From Stenogyne calaminthoides (taxonomy: Eukaryota > Streptophyta > Magnoliopsida > Lamiales > Lamiaceae): 64,000 bases of DNA. The notes beneath the pieces were generated by a model that had not been told where the DNA came from, did not search any database, and saw nothing but the letters and a program-made list of their open reading frames with translations. The position numbers and the translations under genes were made by a program. Location: the NCBI GenBank assembly GCA_037126765.1, contig JBBCBC010000016.1, positions 18,915,778 through 18,979,777 on the forward strand, in the 5' to 3' direction. Of this stretch, positions 1 through 9,022 are shown in pieces. Position 1 is the stretch's first letter; every line of letters starts with the position of its first letter.

Positions 1-872
1 AATATTAATTTGTGTAAATAGATAAATTTGAACACAAAATATGAAGGGAGGTAGTACATTTTTTTCCTCAAGAATCAAAAAATTAATTTTACTTCAACCT
101 GATGACGAGTGAGTGTTTCATTAACATGATTTTAGTTTCATTTAGATTTCAAAATGGGTATGACTTATGAGACATGAGTAGATGAGAACCAAATAAATGA
201 CTACCAACTCTTGGAGCACTAAAACAACTTTATTATAGTGGATGTAGGCGTAGGCATTTCCCTCTTCTTAGTCTTCTAGAACCACACTTTTCACCCACGT
301 GCCATGCCCCAAAGACGGATCATTCCATGAGTTGTACAAACACACTCACTACCCCCAGTATGTTAATGTGGATATGATGTTTCAATCAGAGGCGGATGGA
401 TATGCACTATTTCTTTACATTTTTTTATATATATTTTACATATAGTAATAATATTTAATTATATGTTTTAATCTATATTAAATGTTTAATTACAAATAAA
501 ATCATCACTTTTTATTTAATTGCAATTGCAATCTAATATAAACTTTAAAACAATTGCAAATAAATCATTACTTGTAAATATTATTACAAATTAGACTTAT
601 AAATAATTATTTTTGTGTTTGGATATGACGTGTCCAATTGATATAGATACCCCTTAATCCAAATGTCCTCATTTTATCTATACTATTTTAAAAAGTGGCA
701 AGGGATTGAAGATTATTTTTGGACCTTTTTACCATTGTCATGTTTTATGTTGTGCAATTTTGTCCCTTCTTTTTTCTATTTTCTTTTTTTTTTAATTATT
801 TCTAATTTTAATTAATAATCACTCTTAATTATATGTTTTATTTATCACGCCTTTTCCAATCTCTTTTTTTCC
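1..872. other. AT-rich flank without recognisable gene
   Basis: Very AT-rich DNA with no open frame of note. It contains a dispersed repeat (473-600, listed separately). Before 873 there is a pyrimidine-rich tract (850-870) and a TATA-like stretch near 828, which could be promoter-like by chance. Nothing else is recognised. Confidence 0.5.
473..600 (+). repeat. Dispersed AT-rich repeat, copy 1
   Basis: This stretch resembles the reverse complement of 5721-5850. Shared blocks in the same order are CTATATTAA, CAAATAAAATCATCA, a CAAATAAAT block and TTTAAATATTATT or close variants. The two copies lie in opposite orientation about 5.2 kb apart. I do not recognise a terminal structure, so the class (MITE, Helitron fragment or other) is open. 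Confidence 0.4.
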
Positions 873-2322
873 ATGAAGCAACGAAGAAACCCTGGTCATG
901 GCGGAAGATCCGACTTTAGAAGCCCTACTAAAATGGCAACACTTGTGAAATACACACGCGATTGCATTGACGGAGATGGAGTAAGATTGCGGGAAGATTC
1001 TGTTGGTTTAGGGAGGATGAGGACCACGAGGAGGCGCTGCCATGGCGATTTATTGGTTTATTGTCAATCCAATTTTTTTCTCTTTTTAGATGAAGGTTGA
1101 GCAGAATCCTTAACCTTAGAAAGCTTTCGGATTGATATGATGGACGCTGACCCAGATTACAATCCAGCAGGTTGTTTAATTCCTGCTTTTATTGTATGTG
1201 GAATCTACATTTTGATCAAACGATGTCTTTGTTTGAAATTCTGATTTACCTAGGCTTATTGTTTTCATTGTGATTTGATTCATAACTATTTCCCTAGAGC
1301 CAGTGAATCAATTACAGTTCTAATGTGTGAGTGGATATTACTTAAATTTAATTGTCATTGATGTTACTCAGTTTATTGGTTAATTTCTACTCATTTTAGG
1401 CTTGCTTAATAGTTTTATAATGTTTGGTTTCATTTCTAGAATTTTGGAAGAATGTATTTGACATAATGGGATTGTAAAATATGTGTTGAATTTAAATATG
1501 CTTATGTGTTCCTTTAAAAAAGTATAGTGCATTTTGGATGATTTCACTTCTAATAACTATCTTATCTTGTAGAGGCACACTTGCGTGAAACGGTCTCACG
1601 ATGAGACGGTGTATAATATGGTATTGACGCTTTAACACTTTGAGAGGGATGGGTGTTGATTTGTCTAAGTTATACCTCGTCTCATGTATGAGAGCCCGTA
1701 TGAGTTTTTGTCTATCTTCATGTATTATTATGATTTGTATCTTTCTGGATTTTTAAATTTTGAGTGGACATTACTCTAATTTGTATTTACTGGAACAGAG
1801 GTTGTTATACCTGCTATATATCCTACCATTGGCTTCTGGAGGACATAACTGAGTGGCAGAGAACCTCTTCTCGCCTGGAAGACATGGCTGGTCAAGAAGG
1901 AGTTAAATGCCTTTTTTCATTGGGTGAGAAAGACTTTTCCTATTGTCCAGGCTGATAACCTTAATGAGTTCACAACTGAGTTGCAGAGAACCTCTTCTTG
2001 CCTGGACTTGAGGTTTGTGTCTCACTTATCAATTTTTTTTTCTATAGGCTACAAATATACGAGGCTTCTCTACTTTTCAGACAACATGCTTGGATTAAAG
2101 TGATCTTTAGAAAGCTTTATCTATTTTGGTATTTCTTAATAGAAGCAATCTTTAGAATATTTACACGAGTTTGGAGCAACAGTTTAAAAACACAGAGTTT
2201 AGTTCATCCTTTCTTCGTCATGGTACTTATATACTCCCTTTTTAATTTCTAAGTAATATGTTCCCTTTTTTAAAATTTCAGGTGTCTCCGTAAATCAAGC
2301 TGATGATTTAGATTTTAAAATA
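873..2322 (+). other. Exon-like fragments, unrecognised
   Basis: An ATG frame at 873-1100 (75 codons, basic N-terminus) follows a pyrimidine-rich leader. A second short frame starting at 1138 runs into a donor-like CAG/GTTG at 1170/1171. An acceptor-like ACAG at 1795-1798 would rejoin it to a segment that stops soon afterwards. Frames near 1764-1955 and 1940-2010 share a duplicated block (about 1846-1884 and 1970-2008). I recognise no protein family. These may be remains of a small gene or chance frames in a repeat; an intact gene is not supported. Confidence 0.2.
1575..1712. repeat. Possible MITE remnant with GAGACGG/CGTCTCA ends
   Basis: It starts with a near-palindrome, GAAACGGTCTCACGATGAGA, and ends with an inverted CGTCTCATGTATGAGA block. 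Such GAGAC/GTCTC palindromes are common in small plant repeats. No target duplication could be assigned. Confidence 0.25.
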
Positions 2323-2569
2323 CTCCCTCCATCCCACTATAAGTTTCTTACTTTCCTTTTCTATCCGTCACACTATAACTTTCTCATTCCATAAATGGAA
2401 AAATTAACACCACTACTCTTAATTTTTATCCTCTCTTTTCACAAAATATTATTAAAATATCACTCACTTCTCTACTCATTACTCTACATACGTTTTTTCA
2501 CTCTTCCAATATGATTCCTTAATTAAAGCACCCAGAAGAAAGGGGAAACTTATACCGAGATGGAGGGAG
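2323..2569. mobile_element. Stowaway-type MITE (Tc1/mariner)
   Basis: The ends are imperfect inverted repeats of about 25 bp starting CTCCCTCCATC and reading into TATAAGTTTC on both sides. The element is flanked by TA on both sides (2321-2322 and 2570-2571). Length (247 bp), the CTCCCTCC terminus and the TA duplication are the hallmarks of Stowaway. It has no coding capacity and would need a mariner-like transposase from elsewhere. Confidence 0.92.
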
Positions 2570-4082
2570 TAATTATTTTTTTCTAATTGGAGACTCATGT
2601 TGGAGCTGCATTTAATGATTCTTCTGTTTAAGGATCAAGTACTCAAGAATCGCTATGCAATGACATCATTGGCCTCCATGGATTATGTGCGGAGCCTATA
2701 CAAAAATGCCGAGTGATTTGCTTAACACAGTGGATCGATTTTTTGGCAAAGCTATACAGAATCCTCGAAAGCATTTCTCTTGTGAGTTTTTCGTGTTTCC
2801 CTTCTCGTGTTTTCTTTTCTTTATTTATTAAATGTCTTGCTGACAAAAGATTTTGCATGTGGTCGGCCACAAATATTTAGCAAGTAAGTTGGATAAAGGT
2901 TTTTTTGTACTTTATCACGTCATTATAAAATCAAATCTAACTCTTTGATTAACTCATCGGAGCTTGATCTTTTGGAACATTATAAACAATTCCGTGAGAT
3001 ATGAGCGGGAATTGGATTTGGGCTTATGTTGGACTCTTTAAATTTCAATTTCCGATCTTTTTCAGCATTACTTTGGAGAGATTATTAGTGTAAAGGGTCG
3101 TGAAGTATGAACTATCGTTGCACCTGTTCTTTGTTGGTCTCCATGGCTAGAGAATATAAGAATTTTTTAAGATAGTGACAGATCTATTTCATATAGTATG
3201 AGTGAGATTAAGTTTAGAGTTGTAAGACGGGTTTTCATAAGGATATAAAGGGCCTTTTTGTTTCTGAAGTTGTTAAAAAGTGGCATTGCTCCATGTTTCT
3301 TTGTAAATTTAAATTGAGTGAAATTCTCATCTTCGATGTTATCATTTTATTTTGTAAAAATGAAAATTAAGTTTCTCCTTAAAAAAACACATATGCATAT
3401 TCAAGTTTCATTGATGTTTGGCTCAATTTGTAAATTTTTCATGTGATCACTGGTGCGTTAATGTATGATGGATAGAATGAATACATCTAATATTCGTCTT
3501 AGATGAATTCTACTATAAAGAATATGCATTCATGATTAATGTTGATCAACATGTAATGTTAAAATTGGTGCCTGGCAGAGCTTGAGACCCATTATACAAA
3601 CTTCTGCATTTGGGATTTTTTGACAACTAAACTGAATTGAGTTGGATAGCTTGAGTAACTATTTTCCGGAGGTGGAGACATTCCCAAGTCATGGGCATGG
3701 TATCAGACTACAAATACGATATTCATGCTCATTAATCTGATGGGATTTTAAATTTTATTTTGAGACTGGATGAGGAAACTTGCCACAATAACTACTTTAC
3801 AATTTTGTAAATGATAGAATTTAAAAAAAAATAAAAAATTGTAAATGATAGCACCATATGACATGACACAGGCTTTACAAAAAGTTAGTGGATCAACATA
3901 ATTTTTCAAAATTTAGATCGTACTCAGTTGAATTTATTGAGGCTCAAATTCAACAAATAGGTTGTAGCTGTGCTTTATATTTTTAACTAACTAATACGGC
4001 TACTTTAAGGTAACTTCTGAATATTATAATCGCACCTTGAAATGCCTATTAATAATTAAGTATAACGGCCACTACCTTGATG
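2570..4082. other. Non-coding spacer
   Basis: AT-rich sequence. A short stop-free stretch at about 2700-2780 ends near a GTGAG donor-like site, but no family is recognised. A short duplication around 3806-3850 repeats the words TTTGTAAATGATAG with A-rich DNA between. No RNA gene or regulatory site could be supported. Confidence 0.45.
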
Positions 4083-4662
4083 TAGAGATGTTAATTTGGG
4101 TCGGGCTAAATGGGTCAGCCCGTTTAACCCTATTATATGTAGGGTTAGGGCTGAGCAATGATAGGTCCGTTTAAAACAGGGTCTTTTTGGCCCGAACTGG
4201 CTTGCCCGCGGCCTAAACGGGCTAACCTGCAGGTTAACCGAGCCAACCCGCCAGCCCTTCTACTTATATATAATATATAATTTATATATATATATTATAA
4301 TTGTATTATTAACTTAAATAAATAGAAACAAATTAGGGCATGATATTATGTTATGTTTTGATGTGATTTTGACTATATTAACACTGTTTCGATTATTAAG
4401 TTTGAAAAATATCATAATATGATTACCACTTTTTAATTTATAAACAATGTTTGGAGTATTTAATATGGAAAATTCTTTCCTTTTTTTAATTTTTTGGAAG
4501 CCCGTTAGTGGTCCGTTTAACCTGTAGCCCGCTAGGGTTAGGTTTATGTCTCAACTATTAGTGGCCCGTTAAGAGTAAACTAGTTAAGGCCCTAAACCGT
4601 TTAGCCCGCGGCCCTATAGGTCTGGCCCTAGTGAGTTAGGGCCAACCCGTTTAACATCTCTA
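4083..4662. mobile_element. hAT-type MITE / non-autonomous hAT
   Basis: The left end reads TAGAGATGTTAA and the right end is its exact reverse complement, TTAACATCTCTA. The 8-bp flanks are CCTTGATG (4075-4082) and CCTTGAAG (4663-4670), matching at 7 of 8 positions. Inside are inverted GGGTCGGGC/AACGGGCC-type blocks on both arms and an AT-rich core (4258-4300). TAGAG-type termini and 8-bp duplications are typical of hAT elements. No transposase frame is present. Confidence 0.85.
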
Positions 4663-5125
4663 CCTTGAAGGATATATAATCGGATATTTGGCAGTTAAAT
4701 ATTATAAATCCAAATATTTATATCAATTATATATTGCAAAAATGAATTTCATGATAAGTAAATTTGTTTTCCAGTAGAACAAAGGACGTTCAAATGTAAC
4801 GATAAATCATGTAAGAATTCAAGAGAGATATAGTATAGAGAAGAATGAAAATTCAAGCAAAGTACTTATATTCAAACAATAGCAAACAATAACAATAGTG
4901 GTGTACGGTGAAAATTGTGAACATATTAATATATTCACGAGAATTTGAACTTGAAACAAAACTGAGAGTATAAAATGAGGTTTGATGTAGAAAAAATTTC
5001 AATGACCATTCACGTAATCATAGCCTAGCAGTCACTGTCGTAGTGGATAGTGGGGCTGCAACCAATCAGGACCTCCTCAGCAACATCTTCTTAGATACTA
5101 TGCACAGAACTATTGAGGTGTTCGC
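4663..5125. other. Non-coding spacer
   Basis: AT-rich, with no frame, repeat boundary or RNA gene that I can support. It leads on its upper side into the exon-like segment on the minus strand. Confidence 0.4.
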
Positions 5126-5270
5126 TTAGTTTACGTCTATAGTTAATATCTCCATGCCTGCAAATGCTGATTTAATCCGTCCAGAGTTTACCTCCCATAA
5201 CATGTAATCTCTCACAATCAACTTTACGTGACGCTGTTCAGAGGAATCTTCATACAAGATACAAAAAATT
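5126..5270 (-). other. Exon-like segment (possible C-terminal exon), unrecognised
   Basis: On the minus strand a stop-free frame of about 48 codons ends at a stop at 5128-5126. The composition is protein-like (mixed charged and hydrophobic residues with segments such as EDSSEQRHVKLIVRD and KSAFAGMEILTIDVN) and unlike the surrounding AT-rich DNA. A pyrimidine-rich stretch and an AG lie upstream, as expected of a 3' splice site. No family is recognised, and no further exon could be assigned. It may be a leftover last exon of a host gene. Confidence 0.3.
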
Positions 5271-5861
5271 TGGTCAAGATAAAAGAGAAGTAATTGACGA
5301 AAAACATTGTGTACATGGAAATTCTAATGTAAATTGGGGAAAATGATAAAAACTGAAATTACAAAAAAAAAATAAAAATAAAAAAATCAAATAGTCCTTT
5401 TTTTAATTCACCAACATTTCTAAGAAAAAACGGGTTCGATATGCACCATCACACTACAACACATAATAAAACCATGTCCATTTACGATACAAGTTAAATA
5501 AAATTTTAAAATTAAAACACGATCAACATAAAAGATGTTTTTGTTGTAAAATTTAAAACTTTATTTGTTGTTCAACATGCACCATCATACCTCGATAAAT
5601 CGGTGCACAATTACACGTGTCACATGCAACTCACGTTATATAACACCTAGTATAACTAAAAGCGTACTAGGATTATTAGGTAAGAAAAGGTGGCAATAAC
5701 TCAAAAAGGGGACCACCCACAAGCCTAACTCACAATAATATTTAAAGGTGACAATTTATTTGTAATCATCCAAATATTTAGATAAGATTGTAACTCAGTG
5801 AAAATGATGATTTTATTTGCAATTAAGCCTATAATAAACAATTAATATAGAATTTAAAAAG
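5271..5861. other. Non-coding spacer with dispersed repeat
   Basis: AT-rich spacer. The part 5721-5850 is the inverted second copy of the repeat at 473-600. Positions 5853-5861 are the left target duplication (TTTAAAAAG) of the following retroposon. No gene is seen. Confidence 0.45.
5721..5850 (-). repeat. Dispersed AT-rich repeat, copy 2 (inverted)
   Basis: Reverse complement relative of 473-600, with the same ordered blocks (CTATATTAATTG, CAAATAAAATCATCA, TTTAAATATTATT). It abuts the target site of the poly(A) retroposon, which therefore landed at its edge. Confidence 0.4.
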
Positions 5862-6119
5862 TTTTTTTTTTTTTGACGGAAAGAAAAAGATTACGTGCAA
5901 GAAGTGCACCTATCGAGTAGACCATCCACAAAGTTTGGAGGCTCCACCCAACAATGAGGACTACCGATAAGAAGTAATAAACAAAGGTGAAACTCTGAGT
6001 AAGGACTAAGGACCGGATGGCATGACCACCAATTAATTCTACTAAATAATGAATTAATGAATTATCTCTGTACCTGTCAATATTTGATGATTTCAAAATT
6101 GGTAGAGCTTCTCTCTCTT
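5862..6119 (-). mobile_element. Short poly(A)-tailed retroposon (SINE or truncated LINE)
   Basis: Read on the minus strand, this 258-bp unit ends in a 13-nt A tail (T run at 5862-5874). It is flanked by identical 9-bp duplications TTTAAAAAG (5853-5861 and 6120-6128). A 3' A tail plus a variable-length duplication indicates target-primed reverse transcription. I see no tRNA-like A and B boxes at the 5' end, so a 5'-truncated LINE is at least as likely as a SINE. The 80-codon frame inside is probably chance. Confidence 0.7.
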
Positions 6120-6128
6120 TTTAAAAAG

Positions 6129-6547
6129 AAATTCTTCTAAAATTATTGTTAATTTTTTTCTTATGTTTTAAAATAATACAAGTCTTTTTACTTTTAAATT
6201 GCGTATATTTTATTTATTTTACTCTTTATTTTAGGAATTATTTTATATTCTGAATTGTATAATTTTTAATTTTGTTAAAAATAGTACCCATAATTGTACA
6301 TACATTGTTTGGAGTTTCTAGATCTGCCACTAGTTTCAATATCATTTCACTTTCAGAAATTTCAGTATATTATAAAATAATTTAAATTAAATGAGTAATT
6401 TGTGTGTGCATGATGCACCAAATGCACAATTAATATGATTCAATAAAAATAATTGATATTATTCGATTGAATAGTTAATACTGTTCAGTGAAAAAAACTA
6501 ATATCACTTAGAAAATACAATAAATGCACGGAGCATCAGGTGCATGC
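6129..6547. other. Non-coding spacer
   Basis: AT-rich, no gene. A small palindromic motif (GTGCATGATGCACC around 6405-6420, with related GTGCAT words near 6540) is the only structure noted. Confidence 0.4.
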
Positions 6548-6835
6548 TGAAATAATTTTATCTCATCTAAAAGTCCCAACTTTGAGATAGGTGAGGAATT
6601 AATTCTTTTGTGTATAGTTCTCTAATACTCTCCCTCACTTATCTGTTGAATTGGAAGGAAGAGGAAACCCAACAAGTATATATTAATGTGGGTTGAATTT
6701 TGTCATCAGCAGGGTTTGAACTCAGGACGTGGGCGTGAGCCTAGAAGCTCTGATACCATGAAAGAATTTCTATCTAAAAGTTCGAATTGTAGAGAAGTGA
6801 GGAATTTATTCTTGTGTATATAGTTCCCTGATACA
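6548..6835 (-). mobile_element. TRIM-like miniature LTR retrotransposon
   Basis: On the minus strand the order is a 77-bp direct repeat (6835-6759) starting TGTATCAGGGAAC and ending TTTCA, then TGGTATCAGAGC (6758-6747), an exact tRNA-iMet-type primer binding site touching the repeat. A short non-coding interior follows, then a purine tract (AAGTGAGGGAGAG, ending near 6629) and a second copy of the repeat (6629-6548). LTR-PBS-PPT-LTR in 288 bp with no coding capacity is the design of TRIM elements, which borrow proteins from autonomous LTR elements. The second repeat has lost its first TG, and 5-bp target duplications are not visible (CATGC against TACAA). Confidence 0.72.
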
Positions 6836-6923
6836 TACAAGATTGATAAAATTAAATATATATTTTACAGACTTTTTTTGGATAACTCAGTATCAAAAGA
6901 TTGACTAATTAAATTTGACTAAA

Positions 6924-7349
6924 CACTATAAGAAAATGAAGAATTGTCTACTAATTTTTTAAATGGCTACAAAATTTTTCTACAAAAATAATTTGATCCT
7001 TAAAAAAGTAAGGATTTCCTTCAATTTGCCTACTAATTTTTAAAATATTTTTTGAAAAAAATACCTACACAAATAATTCTCTAGGCAAACAAATTACCTA
7101 CGATCAATCTACATACATATTTGTAATTTTGGTAGACAAACTTACCTACACAAATAATATCCTAGGGAATTTACATTTCCGTGAGCAATTATATTTGTAC
7201 TTTAAAAATAGCATATATAATTAGAAAATTTTGTAGGCAAGTCATAGACAAGTCTTACTATTTAAAGACTAAATTGTACTCGTTGGAAATTTCCTTGGCA
7301 TATTGGATATTGAAAATTTTCGTAGGTAATACACTATTTTCTTGTAGTA
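6924..7349. mobile_element. Non-autonomous CACTA-type element
   Basis: The left end is CACTATAAGAAAA and the right end TTTTCTTGTAGTA, inverted repeats with the last base changed from G to A. The flanking trinucleotide is AAA on both sides (6921-6923 and 7350-7352), the 3-bp duplication expected of CACTA. Subterminal words such as CTACACAAATAAT and CTAGG recur inside. There is no transposase frame in its 426 bp. Confidence 0.78.
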
Positions 7350-7461
7350 AAAATTCACCGCCCACTAACAGGACTCCCAATGTTAATTAGAGCAAAACTC
7401 TATATGAACTAACTCATTTCAGAAATTAATCACACAATAGAGGGTTTGAACATGAGACCTA

Positions 7462-9007
7462 TGTTAGTGTTAGTGTCCTAGAGACAATCCTTTGTATGGA
7501 CATGATACTAAGATAATATTCAGTGTTGGTTTAATATTATTATTTATTTAATATTAAATGTATGGCGTTACACTTATTAGAATATTATGTTTGATTGTTT
7601 GGATTTGTTCTTATCTGTGTTCCCTTGAATCACTGCTGTCATTGAGTACGTGAGAACTCAGATGACTTAAGCATGATTCTCAAACAACCCCGATCAAGGA
7701 TCATCGAGAAAGGGATATCGATGATGAAATGGAGATCGGTGTGCGATCTACATCATACTCTTAGAGAGTGTAGTAAGATCTCACTTACTACGAGATACTG
7801 GGTATCTCATGATGGATGCACAAATACCTTAGAGGGTATTGGTATACCCATCCGAGCAACCATTTGATGTAGTTCCACTATATGTGTCTACGGGTGTCTC
7901 GGTTAGTGGGAGAGATGCGATACTCCTTCGACTTGAGGTCAATTCGCACGACATGTGTGGAGTGATGAACTTTGACCATGATCGACACTTACACCCTTCC
8001 ATGGGTAGATTTGACTTGGATTGGGTTCATCACGAAATGCATGTGCGTGGTAGTTGAACCAAGATAAGGATTCATTCCTCAAAGTGGATTTAGAGAGAAT
8101 ACTCATCTTCTCGTCATAATTGGATCAAAGTCATTGGTCAATGCCCGTCACCTTGGAATTTGTGACCAAAGGTGACACGAATGATCAATTAGTGATTCGA
8201 GATAAATCAATTAAGCTATTTGAATAGACACTTCATCATGTTCAAGACTAATCGAGTATTCGTGAATGAAATGAGGAAATCGCAATAACCCATGTTACAG
8301 TTACAGGTAGTTGCACGTTTCTCGCAACGTACCTCATATATTGAGATTGTCTGATTTATTGTATAGGGTTCCATTAAGACCGTTAGTTTGACTAATCGCT
8401 CGATATATGAGGGCCTATGGTCACACAACAAGTAACTCCCGTGTACGGATTATAGTTGGTTGATTAAGTATTAAATTAGATTTAATATTTAATTTATGGA
8501 GAATTAATAATATATTAATTTGGAATTAATTATTATTATTATTTAATTAAATTAGATTTAATTAAATAAGAATCCCAAAATAATATTATGGAATATTATT
8601 GTAGGAAAATATCTGTAGGGAAAAACGTATCTTTGAGATATGGTTTTCAAGATTAGGAATTATCTTCCTAATATAGATTTGCTTAAGATATAAGCTAATC
8701 TCTCCCTATATATATGAGGTCCCGGGATTCATTATTTACTACAACAAGAAAACCTAGTTTCTCCATAAAATCCAGAATATGATTTTTCCTAGCAAATTCC
8801 GTCTTAGATTCAACACTGGCAGATCTGTGCAATTCTCTCTATGGGAATTACGTGGATACCATAGTTGAGAAATCTGCTTTTGATCTCCTATAAGGTTTAT
8901 CTTTATGTTTATTTGTACTCAATTATGCAATTGTATGTTCGTTGTTGGTGAACTGTTTATTTCCGCTGCGCATGTATTACGTGTTTACGTGCCTCTATAT
9001 TCCAACA
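7462..9007 (+). repeat. 5' LTR of Copia-1
   Basis: It begins TGTTAGTGTTAGTGTCC and ends TTCCAACA, with a primer site immediately after. The same sequence in reverse complement forms the 3' LTR of Copia-2 (30872-34411), which fixes both boundaries. Length is 1546 bp. The upstream 5 bp are ACCTA; the partner duplication is lost with the 3' LTR. Confidence 0.92.
8706..8715 (+). promoter_or_regulatory. TATA box in Copia-1 LTR
   Basis: CTATATATAT lies about 300 bp before the LTR end, a normal U3/R position. The Copia-2 LTR has the equivalent TATATATA at 31158-31165 on the other strand, so the motif is conserved between copies. Confidence 0.6.
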
Positions 9008-9008
9008 G

Positions 9009-9022
9009 TTGTATTAGAGCTT
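9009..9022 (+). promoter_or_regulatory. Primer binding site of Copia-1 (tRNA-iMet type)
   Basis: TTGTATTAGAGCTTAG starts one base after the LTR end. It is a one- to two-base variant of TGGTATCAGAGC, the plant copia site that pairs with the 3' end of initiator tRNA-Met. Confidence 0.8.

Noticed and set aside
2643..2870. Minus-strand 75-codon frame next to the Stowaway MITE
   Set aside because: No family recognised, low-complexity lysine-rich part, no promoter or splice context.
5854..6096. An 80-codon minus-strand frame with hydrophobic stretches
   Set aside because: It lies within the poly(A)-tailed retroposon and ends in its A tail; the lysine end is the tail itself.
8216..8431. Minus-strand 71-codon frame
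   Set aside because: It lies within the Copia-1 LTR, is antisense to it and has no protein signature.
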